From contig NC_044572.1 of NCBI RefSeq assembly GCF_901933205.1, positions 77,373,465-77,437,464 on the forward strand: a DNA stretch of 64,000 nucleotides, read 5' to 3'. Below the pieces are notes generated by a model, which was not told the origin of the DNA, searched no databases, and saw only the letters and a list, made by a program, of their open reading frames with translations. A program made the position numbers and the translations under genes. The DNA is from Camarhynchus parvulus. Its lineage: Eukaryota; Chordata; Aves; Passeriformes; Thraupidae. Below, in pieces: positions 28,201-43,200 of the stretch (positions are counted from its first letter, which is position 1; each line of letters begins with the position of its first letter).

Positions 28201-31200
28201 CGACGCTGGTGTGTCCTGAAAGATGAGACCTTCCTGTGGTTTCGTTCTAAGCAGGAAGCACTTAAGCAGGGCTGGCTTCACAAAAAGGGGGGTGGATCAT
28301 CTACGCTTTCCAGAAGGAACTGGAAGAAAAGATGGTTTGTTCTCAGACAGTCCAAGTTGATGTACTTTGAAAATGACAGTGAAGAAAAGCTAAAGGGTGC
28401 CATGGATGTCCGAACTGCCAAGTAGGTTTACACAGTTTTATGTTAGCCATGGTTCCTTCTAAGTAGTACTTGGGGCTCAGTCTGGGAAGGCAATGAGTGC
28501 CCTGCCTACAAATTGTGTGAATGCAAGCAGGAGAGTGTGTGGGGTGAAGTTAGTGAAAGCAAGTCTTGTCCTTAGTTGGCTCTCTCTTAAGTCTAGAGAG
28601 TGCTCCAGAGCTAAGCCAGTGCCAAATACTTCAGAAAAATGCTGCTGTAATGAACCCATCTATGCTTTCTCCCAGACTAGAGGCCCTACTTAGTCTGTAA
28701 TGATTCCCAAGGCAGTTTGGGGCATGTTGCCAAGTCTGTAGCTGCAGGCAAACCCAGAATGAAGAGGGTGGAATTAAAAGGCCCTGAGTATATTGAAGTT
28801 CGCATGGGTCAAAGCTGAATCTTCTGTATGTATTTAGATTTTTGTTCATGCTTTAAATAATTGTGATAGTGTAGAAAAGTCTTTAAGATGCATACATTCA
28901 TTAAAAAAACAAGATTACTAAACCTAATAACTTATGCCTTGTTAGCTGAAGTTCCTTAAGCCTAAGAATTTTACACTTCCTGAAGCACACAGAAAAAAGA
29001 ATTTTCTACTGGATGATATTTTTCTTTCTAAACAATTTAGGATTATCTATCTAATTTAAAAAATTAGAGTGTGCTAACATGAGCTGTCTCTTTTCTCTTT
29101 AAAGTGTACCTCAGCTTTCATCCAAAGTAGAGAGAAAGAGAAAAGGCTAGTAACACTCAGTTCCACTCTGTGCCTTGTAGTCTGCAACTATCCAATTTGT
29201 CTGTTACTTTAACAGAGAGTTTAAACTAAATTTAAATATTTGATTAGTCTTTTCTTTGGCAATCCTGATTTCAAGTAGGACAGAAAAGAGTTTCAGTGAG
29301 AATCCTGACTTGCTACTTAAAATACAGTGGGCTGTTGGCAGTCAGGTAAATCTCTGAATAGAAGCTGAAGATCCTACCTTTTGGTTTTTTTGTTAAAACT
29401 CGATTTGACTCTGTCTCATGTACCACAGCATTTATTTAGCATATTTTTCTAATATGTTCAATCAATCTTTTTTTGTTGTTGTTGTTAGCTCATTGCTTCA
29501 CTGGCTGTGCCCTATATACGTTCTTTGCTGCACGTACCTTTAAAATTATCAGACAAAGTTTACTGAACCAAGTTTGAACTGTAGGTTCAATCAATGACTA
29601 TTTGTTTATAAATTAGCTAAAAGAAAGGGTACATGTATTTAAAGAACTGTGTTTCATAAGAAATAAACAATAGCTTTCCTAGATAGTGTTAATATTTACT
29701 GAGTGCATTCCTAACCTATAGTGCAACTCATGTATTTCACCACTCTCTATTAGGGACCTTGTTCATTTTTAAAAATCTCAGGCTGATTCACTTAAAACAC
29801 AGAACAGGGACACTGTTACTGAGAGGGAAGGAATCAAACAGTACAAAATTACATCTTTTTGTATTGATAGCAGATAGATCATCCTCATGAGTCTGATATG
29901 CAGAGCTTGCATATATTGTTAGTAGGACAGACATTTATGAGACAGACATTTATGAGAATAAATGAGCTGGTAAGAAAATATAGCCAGTTAAGGAAATAGT
30001 AAGCTTCAGACAAATACAGCCAAACAACAAAAGGAAATTAAGTTTATTTCTTAAGCTACAGGGAAATCTAATGTAATACTTCAATTATTGCTAAAACCTT
30101 CACAGTTGTTTTTATATCAATTCTTAGATTTCCAAACTAAAAATTAGAAATATGTAATTTTTCAGCAGATGAATGCTCAGACTTTCCTGGAAGTCATGTT
30201 TGGAATTATCCTTGTGCTGACTCACAACCACACAGAATCACTAATCCAGGTTTTGTTTGCTTTCAGTTTTCAATCTTCAGCAGCTTTCTTTTAGAATTCC
30301 AAAAATCACTTGGTTATGCAGTCAATTCAGAAATATATCCATTTCTTCCCTCAGTTATCTTTGCCTCTCTTGGGGTTTGATAATGCTTTGCTTTTTCTTT
30401 AGTTCTTGGTAAAATGGTAACAGAATGGTCACATTGGTGTAGTGACATTCACAGTAGTTTGAATATTTGTACTGTATGGGCAGAAAACATAGCTGTAGTT
30501 TGGCAAACTAATACTGATAAATTCATGTTGTGAGTCTTGCAAATGAACGTGATGAAAACTGCTGTTATTTTAAGTATCAATAGTTTGTGAGCTTCTCAGC
30601 AGAACATAATTTTCAAAATGTTGATAATCTGTAATGCTCAATATTGGTGTTTTCCTTTTTTCAGAGAGATTGTTGATAATACAGGCAAAGAAAATGGTAT
30701 TGATCTAATAATGAGTGATAGGACCTACCACTTAATTGCTGAATCTCCTGAGGATGCAAGGTATGAAAATCATCAGGCCTATCTTCTTTTGCTTTTCCTT
30801 TTTAACCTCTGTGCCATTCTGACTTTGGCTTGTCACTAATTTGTTTGAGCACTGTCACAAAATATTTAGGCTGTGTCAAACACATTGCATTTAAGGCTTG
30901 CTGAGGAGAAAACCTTGTGGCAGACAATTACTGGGAAGACTCAGATTGCCAATGAAAATTTGCCTAGAATTTGGCTGTTACCCATGTGTTACTAGCAACT
31001 TCTGAAATACAATTTGTCTGTAGAGAGGCAGACATTAGCCACTGATGCTTTCCTTGTGGATTACCCTGCTGTGTTTAGCTGCATTGATCAAATCAATATT
31101 TGAGACCCTGTAGTCTGTCTGAAATGAAGCATTTTGTTCTTAGGGGTGGGGTCTGTTTGTTTAAATAGAACCTAAAATTCTTTCAGATAGAAGTTGTAAT

Positions 31201-34200
31201 GCAGTCACTGTATTTTAGAGCAAAAGCATATTCATGTAAGAGGAGTGTGTAAGAGAGTGCTTCTCTTTCTGCATATTTAAAAAGGGTCTTGCTTTTGTTG
31301 CTAAAGGATCCATATCTAACCATGGGGGAGGCAGGTGGGTGAGGAGCAAGTCTGACTTGTCTGATCAGTTGTAGAACATCTTTAAAAAAAAATCCCCATG
31401 CTACAGTTCATGCAAGATAATCATATGCTTGCCTAAAAAGTCAAGCATTTAAATAAAGTCAACTTAGTAATCAGAGCTTATTACCCATTGCCTTGCTGCC
31501 CCAAGGCCAGAATACAGCATGCCTTTGTCAACATCGCTTGAGCTACTTTGCTCAGAAGCCTCAAAATGTCTTTTGTATTCTGTTCTTTGCAAAGGTGGAA
31601 TGCCTTCCTATATCACAGGACCCTGAGTACAGGTGTAGATGTAGCAACACAAAATCCATCCTCATTTTTTTAGGTATCCCTAAAGTTATCCTTGAAATAA
31701 CTTAGGAGCTTTCTAGCAGTTACTGTTAAGATTCTTGTGGGATGTAAGCATATTTTAAAATGAAGGCTTAGCAAAAGTCTCTTCTACCAGACTTGTGTAG
31801 GTGCCCTAGGGACCAATAAGCAATTATCAGCACGCAGACTTGTCTGTTGCCATGCATCTCCTTCATTTCTTTCTTAAAGATGGAGGAGGAGACACTATAC
31901 ACCCTTGTTGTGTATAGTAAGAATCACAAACCATCCAGATTAAATTACCTTTTGCCAGTGTATTTCCTGTTTCTTTTTTCTCACTCATCTCAGAAGACTT
32001 ATTGAGGAAGATGTGTGAGGATTTGCAGACAGGCTTAAGTCAAAGCCTTGTTAACAAAGCATTGTGAAAAGTGAAGTATGAATCATTGGTCTGTGTTTGG
32101 TCCACATCTGCTATTGAAAAAATATTTTGTACCTGGGCTAGATCAGGATCTGAGGTTGATTTTTGTTCAAATTAAGGGAAAAACCAAGAAAAACATCCTC
32201 TTCCTGCCAGAAGAGGAGTTACTATTATTGAAGAAGTAATGCTTCAGCAGGCAGCTATTGCTGAGGGTTTGTTCCTTTCAAATCCCTATCCTTTTTCCTT
32301 ATTTCTGTGTTCTGGGACTCAGCCGAAAAACAAAGGAGGTCCTGAGAGGGAAAAAAGCAAAAATAAAGTCTGCCTTTGTTTTTTGCAAAGTGCCATGATT
32401 CATTTCATTTTTATTGTTTACACAAAGATTAAATGAAATCAGGAAAACTCTGAATTGTTCTTTAAAATTCATACATAAATTATCACTAGATGTGCAGACA
32501 GTGCTATGAAGTCTTTTTTTTTTTTAATTGAAATAGAAGGTTCACTTTAAATACATTTGCAATTCCTGAGCCCAGAAAGGAAAGATGAATTTAATTTTTG
32601 GGAATCTTTTGGTTGGTGAGGCTTAGTTTTCTTCAGTTTCTTTACTTCAGCTGGTGGTTCCTCCTCTCTAGATGACAGCTTCTCTCCTTTTTTTGTGGCA
32701 TTGCCTTACAAACAGCAAAGCGTTAAGTACAACCTCTCTGTGGGTGTCTCTGAGTCTTAAAAAAAGAATCAGAACTAAATATGTTCTCATCTGCTTTATG
32801 GTCTGAGACTCTCAATCTTCATTTTTCTTCATTGCTTGCACTGTTTCTAATAAAAGCGTGAGCTGATAAAAAGAATTTAGGATATGGCAGTGATGGTACT
32901 GTTTGACAGCCTACACAGTTTTTCTCAAGCTATTTTAGCAGTTCAGTTTCCAGAAATCTACATTTTAGGGGAACAGTTGGCTTCTGAATGCTGGAGTTAA
33001 GGAGGCAGCTCTTCAGTGTCCTAGGCAAAAATTCTGTGACTAAAAGCAATTGCAAAGATAACTTCATATTTAAGTCCAGTAGTTTTGCAGTAGGTTGAGT
33101 TTTTCCTCAACCCCGTGGTGGCAGAGGAGCCTCTGCAGGAAAGTGAGGAGTCTGTTTAAAGGCTGGGCTTTTGATCCCTTTGAAAACTTGGCCCCAGGTG
33201 GTTTTCATTAGAATGGCAAATTCATATCTCAAAGAATGGCATTAACAGGAACCTGTTAAACAGGCCAAGCTCTGCCCTTAGATTTCAGTGGGATTCCTTA
33301 GAGCAGTTGAGCTTTATCATATACAAGTGCCAGAAGGATAGAGGTTTCCCAGAAGTCAAAGGTGTGGTTGGAATTAAATCTATCTGCAATTGCTGTTCAG
33401 GACTAGGGGCTGAAGCACTGGAAACCTTTCTGCCACTTTTCCTGTTGTGGATATGTACAGTGCCACCAGAGTGGCACAAATTTGGTCATCCTTCCAGCAG
33501 CTGGATTTTTCAGTGCTCCATAGAGAACAAAAACTGTAGAGGTATTTGCTTGGGGGTTTTATCCTTTTTTCCCTCTCAGTTGTGCTTCTACAGAGAACTC
33601 AATGGACTTGGGTGTTCTTGGAAGAATTATCACTGTCAGGCATTACTACCATAACATACATACTACATAACATACATTACTACCATTACATACCATAGTC
33701 ATGCTATCAGTGCAGCACAATTTATAATCTGAAGGCTGGGATTCACATTAAAGGCTTTGTGTGTAGCTAGGAATGTATTTTATTCCAGATGAAATGTGGA
33801 ATGTGTTACAAAGACTCTCCAAGCCCTCAGATGTTTCAGTGTGCTTACAGCAGTTTTTCAGAGATGTCACTTAGTGTACAAGGTACTTTTTGTCAGGAAG
33901 AAGGGTATGACACAAGCTTGAATGGGAGATCTGGAGTGGCTTGCTTGCACCGTGTTACTTGAACTGACATAAAGTCTTGCTGCTTTTATGCCTGTTGACA
34001 AAAGGAATCTTAAGCAACTTCCAAAACCTGCAGAACCTGCTACATCTCTGCAGAACAAAGGTGACAGAAGGCTTGTGCAGAGGCAAAATTTTACTTACAC
34101 TGCTGCCTTTCTCTCCCCAGCCAGTGGTTCAGTGTACTGAGTCAAGTCCATGCGTCCACAGAGCAGGAGATCCGGGAGATGCATGATGAGCAGGCAAATC

Positions 34201-37200
34201 CACAGAATGCTGTGGTAAGTCTAAATCTGAAGAACTTTTCAAACCAAATATTTTTAGAAAACAGGGCCACTGTGGTGGCCACAGCCTCTGAGAGTCACAA
34301 CCTACTTAGTTTAAATGTGGTGGTAGCTGTGACACTGGCTAGAGCTCCCGTGTCTTTGGTCCCGTGGCTGTACAAGGGATTCTGATTCCTCTCCCATCAT
34401 TCACCTTGATGAAAAATGAGTGTTTCTTTTGGGGGTGGTTTTTCTGGTCCACTTCCTTATCACGTCACAGTGTATGCTTGATTTTGAAATTTTGCAAAGA
34501 TTTTGTTAGTGAGTAAATTAAAAACCCAAGAGTTAAAAATTCGAGATTTCTCTGATTCTGCATTTATCATTCTGTACAATATATATTGGTGATTAACAGA
34601 ATACATCTGGAACCTAATATCAAGCAAAGGAAAACAAAAACTTCTGCTTAATGGCTTTAGAAGTTTGTTTTGAGAGGATACCATTTCTATTGGGATGGCA
34701 GTTTGAAAAATTCGAGCATGTTTGGAAGCATAGAAAAGAGCAGGTTTTGAGCTGCCTCCATCCGAACTACAAATAATCTTTTACTGGATCTATTCACCCA
34801 AGTCTCTTAGTTTTCCCCTCAGCAGTTTTAATGGTTAAGAGAAACTGATGCCCTAACCTGCAGTTCATTTTGCTTGATCAAAGCTGCTGCTTCTTTCTCC
34901 TGTCTGTCAGAAGAGTACTGTGAGTAATGTAACAGTGAATGTCTTCCTCATTTTCTGGTTGGATGTTTGTTTATAGGGTACACTCGATGTAGGACTAATT
35001 GATTCTGTCTGTGCTGCTGACAATCCAGATAGGTAAGTGAAAACCATGCCTGGTGACTTTCTTTTTCTCCTGTCTCTAGCTAAAATCAGACACTTTATGC
35101 TTTCATCTATATTCTACTGGCCAACCATGTATTAAAATTATTCATTATTGCCTCCCTTTTCATAGCACTAAACTCCACATGTTAAAACATGCAGTAGGAA
35201 TGATGGTGCATTTTGGGGGGGCTTCAATAATTTCCATGACACTGCTTCATACCTGAAGTCTTCAGCTCCTAAAGTGATCCAAAACTGGAAGATTACATAT
35301 TTCTTTCATTTATACAAGTAATGCTCCTGAAAAAAAAGAACAGCTGATTTTTGAGTTCCTTAGTAATGTAGTAGGCAGAAAATTTAATTTTAATGTTTTT
35401 TCTGTCATGCTTCTGCTTCATGAATGTTGTATTCTCAGGAATGAAAACTATTTCCCCAGAATAAAAATGTCTTATAACAAAGAAGTCAGTACAGCATAAA
35501 AAACAACAAAAATATTGGGTTATTTTTAGTTCTTGAACTACTAATGGTGTTAAGGGAAATAAAAAGTAATCTGGGTTCAGACTACAACTGATTTATAAGG
35601 TTACTGGATGTGTGTTGTTATTTGAACTGCAGGAGCTCACTCCAGTTTCTCCTCATTGTGTACATGTGTAAAACAGCTGGTTTTAAATTAGTTCTTTGTC
35701 CTTGGCTTGTCAAAACATTGATACCAGAAGTAACAGTGAATTTACAAGCCCAGGTTTCCTAAACCATGCAACACAAACGTCCAGAGCTTTCACAATTTTA
35801 AATTAGCATTTCTCCTGCATTAAGTTAATACAATAAGTTAAGCATTTCTCTTCTAAGCATTTTTCACATGGATTTTTTAGTCTTGTGGGGGAATTTTATG
35901 TTACATTTTGGGGGTTGGCTCCAGATGAGAAAAATTAATGCTAAAGGGTTAAAGCAAGTGTTGTAGACAGAGAAACCTGCCTGTCTGATCCAGAGAGCCA
36001 TCAGCACACTTCTCTTGGACTAGTTCTTCATGCTTCAGTGAATCCTGGTGTAGGATTGGGTAAAAGCCAGACTCTCATTAAAAATAGATCGTATTCTCTG
36101 TAAATTGGGTTGCACTGCATTAAAGAATAGATGTTCACATGCTGCTTTACTATAGACCTTTGTATACTGTAGTTTGTTTTAGCTAATGTAGCTACTGAAG
36201 CAGACACTAAATAGATCTGACCCTGAAACAATTCTGATTCACATGCAAACTGATTAAAGTTTGGAAGTTTTTCTCACCACAGATTTAATTTGAGATATGA
36301 CAAGTTGCAATTTAATGTAAGCTTTCCCATCATTCATAGCCCTTGCATTTTGGTGTGAATGTAACATAACTGAGTCCTTTCAAATGCTTAATATTTTTCT
36401 TTAGCTGATAACTAAATAATGCATTAGAGATGGACAGTATTTTTCTGGGTAGAAAATGCAAAAGATTAACAGTTTTTATGGTTATGGGGGGTGAGATAAA
36501 CAGTATGTATGCTGATTATAAAGGCTGTTTCAATTCTCATTTATTTTCATAGACCCAATTCATTTGTGATCATCACTGCTAATCGTGTTCTTCACTGTAA
36601 TGCTGACACTCCTGAAGAGATGCATCACTGGATAACCCTGCTCCAGAGGTCAAAGGGGGACACTAGAGTGGAGGGACAAGAATTCATTGTGAGGGGTAAG
36701 AACTGAGTGGGACAGTAAATAACATCTGTTATGCTTTGAAGAGATTGTCCCCACAAGACAATGTGGGCAGTATGCCAACATGATTAGCGTTGCAGCCTCA
36801 TCTTCCTGTGGTGGACTTTACTCACAAATTAATACAGCTGAAATTATATTCTTGCTGTGCCATGTAAGAAAAACACTGCAATGGTGACAAAGGTGTTTTT
36901 GTAAGTTGGCAAGATAATTCTTCCAGTGAAACATCAAAATGGAAAAGGTTTTCATATTAATTTTATCTTTACTTTTCATTGTTTGAGAATTTTACTCAAT
37001 GTTGTTTCATATGTGAGCTTATCAATTCACACAATGTTTTTGTTGTTGTTGAAAGTATACAACTTACTTTTAGCAACCTACTTTTGTCCAACTCTGTTCA
37101 AGAAAACAAAGTGTGATTCAAATTGTGTCCTTAACAGGGTGGCTACACAAGGAAGTAAAAAACAACCCAAAGATGTCCTCGTTAAAACTAAAGAAGCGTT

Positions 37201-40200
37201 GGTTTGTTTTGACACACAATTCTTTGGACTACTACAAGAGTTCAGAGAAAAATGCTTTGAAATTGGGTACACTGGTCCTGAACAGCCTCTGCTCAGTGGT
37301 CCCACCTGATGAAAAAATCTTCAAAGAGACAGGTAATTGTTTGCTCTTGTTCAGGTATGCCTTCTGTCCTTCTACTTAGTAATGCAAGAAACAATGCATA
37401 AGAATATTTTAAATGGATTATTATGGGTGCAGTTCCATGAACAAATCCAGTTCCCAAGTCACTGAGGTGTTCTACAGGGAATTACTGGGTGAAAAACAAA
37501 GGTAATATATAGAGGAGTAAAATTTGTTCTCACCAGCATTCAAATTATCACAGACTGGCACTGCAGCTGAGTTAGTCTGAACACTTATGCTTACACATCA
37601 AAGACCTGGGGAAAGACATGGGTAGCACTCTCCTCATACATTATTTTATGTGCTGAGGAACCATTGGAGCAGGTATAGGGAGATGCAGAGTAAAAGTCCA
37701 GTTTGTGGTATCCTACATACTACACTTGAGTCAGCTCCACTGTGCACTTTCAGAACTGGTTTTCAGCTCAGAAGCGTCTGTTTGCAAATGAGAAGTGACT
37801 GTTGACAGTCCTGTATTATCTCATTGGGGTCACTGGCACTTCAAAGAGGCTTTCACTAGTGAAAGATGAAACACATTTCCTTTTACTGAATCTCTTTCAT
37901 AAAAAGCCTATACAGTGATGCAGAGAGAGAATTCGAACTGAAATGCTCTCCCTGTCATAGTTTCCACTTCATTGGTGTAAAATTAAAGGCAGAAGAGGTA
38001 GTTTGTGCTTTATGCCTGTTTGTACGTGTGCCACGGACTATGAAAGACTCTCACATACAAAACAAGTCTGTCTCAGAGTTTCCTGTTACAGACAGGACTG
38101 GAGAAGAAGGGCCCACATGCTACAAGGACCTAAGAACATTCCACAGTATTAACAGTGTTGTCTTACAGTGATTTTTTACTAAGATTACTGGGTGAAACAG
38201 GGAGCTGCATGATGCATAGTTGTAGTCTGAGGCTACTCCTAGTCTTCTTTAAAGGAGAAAATCTCCTTTCATACCACAGTATTTGTATTACGATACTAAT
38301 AACTCGCACACTTTTAGTTCCTGAAAGACTGCCAGCATGATCTGGGCTGCAGCACTGGGTGTCTGCTGGGCTGCAGCTTGTGTGATGAGCAGTTTTGCTG
38401 TTGTGCCAGGTTACTGGAATGTGACCGTGTATGGACGCAAGCACTGTTACCGTCTCCATACGAAATTGCTTAATGAGGCGACCCGCTGGTCAAGTGCCAT
38501 CCAGAACGTGATTGACACAAAGGCACCCATTGATACTCCAACTCAGCAGCTCATTCAGGATATTAAGGTGGGCACAAGCAGGATGGCGTGGGGTGAGAAA
38601 GAATGGTTCCTTAAATCTTTGTTTTGGCTTTGCTGAATTGGGTAATAAAGCAGAAAATTACGTTTTAATTACACAGTGACATGGACTAAAATTGTGAAAC
38701 CTGAATGTCTTCTCTGACCTGATAAAGGAATTTCTGTCTAAACAGTAGAAGAGCAAACTTTGAAGTTCAGCTTGGAGGGCAAAAGGGATACCTTTTTTCC
38801 ATTAAAATAGTAACAAGTTTTACTGGTTTGTGTAACTTGACAGGCTACACCTGGCAGTAGAGCACATTGTTCAGGTTCATGAGTTAGCAGATGTGTTTGG
38901 CTCTGTCCACAGTGAGCAGCACACCATGATGCGGGCTAAACAGCTCTTCTGACTTTCTTTTTAACATTATGGTCCTTTTCTTTTGTTATGATAGCATGGG
39001 CTAAGCATCTCATGTCTCTGTATAATGAGAAAAACATTCAATTAATGCTTACCGTTTTACAATCAGTAAAACAGTGATTTTATTGTTTTACTGATTGTAA
39101 AACAGTGCATGCTCAGCCAGAGAATGTCCTTCTGGAGCTTTTTGCTAATGTGCATTTATGAGAGGATGAGGATTCTCACAAGAGACCAAAGAAATAGGCA
39201 AGAGGGGAGAACTGCTACTGACCTTTTCCCTTAGAGAATGTCACTTCTTCTCTCATGAAAAAGAGGTATTAAGTGCTCTGTTCCAATGTTATGAATGCTA
39301 TTCTTCAGAGCAGGAGAAATATGTGGAATTCAGTACTGATAGAAGACAGTGGTCACACATCTGTCAAACCTGGCCTAAGAAGAACAGTAAGAGTAGTATT
39401 TGAATGTGTAGAGTGGGTGCACCAGGTTTACAGCAGCACTTTGGACTATTTTGTTTGGTACCTTGCGCAGTTTCTAACTGACAGGCCAATTAGTTATGCT
39501 GAAGAAATGCTTTTAAATAAAACTTTAATACAGGTATCATATTTCCCATTATGAATTACTGGAATAAAAATGAATATAAAATGAAAACACACTTCAGAAA
39601 TAGTTATGATACTTCATTTTGGTGTCCTGCAGCTCTGCTGTAGTTCGATTTTTTTACTGCACAGATAAAGCAAGCCTATCCAAGGCCTGAGGTTGGCAGG
39701 TACTGAGCATTCATAGCCTACAGCATGGCATGGCAGCCACAGCACCCACAACTGGATTTTGCACCAAATGGTGTTGGTAACACTGATTGCTCAGTTTTTT
39801 ACAAGCAACGTAAGGGCACAAAGCATTGCATTATTCTTAAAGCTGGACCCCAAAACCTCTTTTTTTTCTTACCCCAATAGGAAAACTGCCTGAATGCTGA
39901 TGTGGTTGAACAGATTTATAAGAGGAATCCCATTCTCCGTTACACTCATCATCCACTGCACTCACCATTACTGCCACTGCCATATGGGGACATCAATCTC
40001 AACTGTGAGTTTTCCAATAATAGAAACACTTTTTGTTATGAAAGACTAAACCAGAGGGTGGAATTTTTAAGTCTACAGTGAAGTAATGGTGGCAAAACAC
40101 ATGTTTATGATACAAATAGACAAGTTTCCCTGTTCTCTTTTGAGAATAACAGTTTGTTGCAGGGACACCACAAGCCCATGGCTCTATGCTAGCAGCGTTA

Positions 40201-43200
40201 CAGAAGAGAAGGTTGCTATTACTTACAACAATACAGCTAAGAAGACTGAGTTTGAAAAGTCTTGCACTGAAATAAACAACTATACCAGATTCAATCAGTC
40301 CCTTGAATTGTATTCTCCTCCTAAAACTATTGTTGCTTCCTACCCCCTGCAGGAAGTTGCATCAGCCACAGCTTCCAATTAACAGGTGTACATTTTATAA
40401 GATGGGATAAGAAGCCTTATTTATGGGAAATAACATTTAGGAGTGTTTTAAAAAGTAATGCTTTGTTTAGTCCTGAAATGAGTGTAATCATCTCTGTTAA
40501 TAGTCTCAATTCAAGTACTAATTTAGAAGTCTCTTTTGAATGAAGGGTTCAGAGCTATTCATGACTGTGAACTAGGTGTCCTTAAAAAGGATTTGGTTAT
40601 CTTAGTTTGCAACTGCATATTAAACAAGATATTACTCAGACCAGAAGTTTCATCCTTGGGAGGAGGCTGGGAGGTTAATATGGAGTGTGATATGGCACTT
40701 CAGCAGTGTGACTCGCTCTGAAAGAAAAGCTCTCTCTCACAAAAAAACAATCAATCAGGATACACCTTTTCAGTTATTAAATTTGGAACAAATCTCAATA
40801 GCGAATAAGCTCATAAAATGAGTTTGCATCATACATTTAAAGTGGAAAATACAGATTCTAATATCCTGCATAACAAGGTCACAGAGCAACATTAAGCAAT
40901 TTCCACATTAAGCCTGGGTCCTTTTCCTTTCATATCTCATCTAAGCACATTTCTCCCAATATTTCTTTTGTAGTACTGAAAGACAAAGGCTACACAACTC
41001 TGCAGGATGAAGCCATCAAGATATTTAATTCTTTACAGCAGCTGGAGTCTATGTCTGATCCCATCCCTATAATCCAAGGTATCCTGCAAACAGGGCATGA
41101 TTTGCGACCTCTCCGAGATGAGCTCTACTGTCAGCTCATCAAGCAAACCAATAAAGTGCCTAACCCTGGGAGCGTGGGGAACCTGTACAGCTGGCAAATA
41201 CTCACCTGCATGAGTTGCACATTTCTGCCCAGTCGCAGCATTCTCAAATATCTCAAGTTTCATCTCAAAAGGTGAGAACCTTTGATCTACTAAAGCACCA
41301 CAACTTTTAACAGTGTCTAGATATCTAGAAGTGAGACTTGAAGATGTGTTCACTTAGCAAACTGGCTATGCCAAACAGTGAATCTAAAAACAAAATGTTA
41401 CAGGAAAAGTGTGTGTGAGTTGGTCTGGATGGAATTACACACATTTGAAGAATCAAGCAAGATGCCACAAAGTTGAATGCACAGTTTGTTAATGTTGGCA
41501 AAAGGGGCGCCTCCTATAACTATATAAGCTTAAATGACTTTCAGCTCATATCCCCAGGTCCCATTCTCACCTGTCCAAACCAACCTGTTAAAAATTCTTC
41601 ATCCCACTTACCTTAATTTTATTGTGCACATAAAAGAACAGAATCATATTTAAAGATATATTTGAGGTACAAACCTATGATTGCAAATCTGATTTTAAAA
41701 TATTAGTGAACATTAAATAATAATAAACCATTGTTGTCAGTTCAGCATTAACCAGAATGTGGAGTTCCTCTTGCTGTGATGCAATGGAAGAATGCAGAGT
41801 GTGTTGTTAGGAAAGTTAGTCCACCAACAAACTCAATAATTTAAAAGCCTTGTCTGTACTTGGAGCATGTCAATTAAACAGTGTAGTGGATACAGAAATA
41901 ATCTCAGGGGAAAAAATTCTCAAATAAGCAAACTTAGCAGCTAGCAGCTTAAAGTAATAAGCTTTGTCTCACAGGGTTCGTGACCAGTTTCCAGGCACCG
42001 AAATGGAGAAATATGCACTTTTCACTTACGAATCTCTGAAGAAAACCAAATGCAGAGAGTTTGTGCCGTCGCGAGATGAAATAGAAGCACTGATTGGCAG
42101 GCAGGAGATGACATCCACAGTTTATTGCCATGGTGGGGGCTCCTGTAAGATTACAATCAACTCACACACTACAGCTGGAGAGGTGAGGATTGGTGACAGA
42201 ATGTCTTTGTAAAAAAATCAGCATGTCCCTTGCCAGTCCCAGGCATCTGTAGTGTTACACTTTGGAAGCTCTGGGATTTTCTCTGCCAGTCTCTCCTTTC
42301 TGGAAAGGAAAGGCTTACAGTGCTGTCCCTCCAGGACAGCTGTCCCTCCCCACGCTATGTTCTGGAGAAATCCCTGCTATAAAAACTGTCTTTGTGCTGC
42401 AGAGGCTTACCCAACTGTAATTCCTTCTTACAGGAGGAATTACAGGAAACACTAAGCAATTAGGCAGAAAGCCTAATTATTGGAGAAACTTTAGTAGACA
42501 TTGGTGGGTGTGAGAGCCAAGCTGCTTCCTAAAACTGGAAGACTCTTTCTGAGTTGGTGCAATAGCAGGGGTTATATCTGGCTAGGAGATAGCACATACA
42601 TATTCTGAAAGAATAAAGATGACAGTGGAATTTGACAACAATTAATAATGCTGATTAGGACAAGCTAATAACGTTTTTAGCCTAATGTAAAACCTAGCTC
42701 TAATTGTTTTCAAAGTATCTGTCTTATTCTGTGGTACTGTTTTTCCATGCTATGGTTTTATCATGTGCTGTTTTTCCATTAGGTGGTTGAAAAGTTAGTT
42801 CGTGGCTTGGCCATGGAGGATAGCAGAAATATGTTTGCTTTGTTCGAATACAATGGAACTACTGATAAAGCAATTGAAAGCAGAACCATTGTAGCTGATG
42901 TCTTGGCAAAGTTTGAAAAGTGAGTGTACCTCTCCTTCTCTCTTCACTCTAATAAGTAGCAATTAAATAAATTTCCAATGTCAGTAATGCTGAATTTTCT
43001 CTTTGACTTGCTTGTTTGTGATGATACAGCTGAATTACACACGTGGCCATTTCTTGAAAAAAAGGATCTCTTTTTTAGTTTCCTTAAAAGACTTAATAGC
43101 CACTTGTGTTGGTTTTCCTCTGTCCTGACACCAGTAGAGTAATATTTCTCATCACTATTTCCGCATTTTCTTCTCCACTACTATAAATTTTTTCCACTGT

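Noticed and set aside
40086..40382. 98-codon ORF in intron o-p, preceded internally by an acceptor-like gtttgttgcag
   Set aside because: Splicing from exon o in phase would reach a stop after about 36 codons, and no known MYO10 isoform has such an exon; composition is not convincing.
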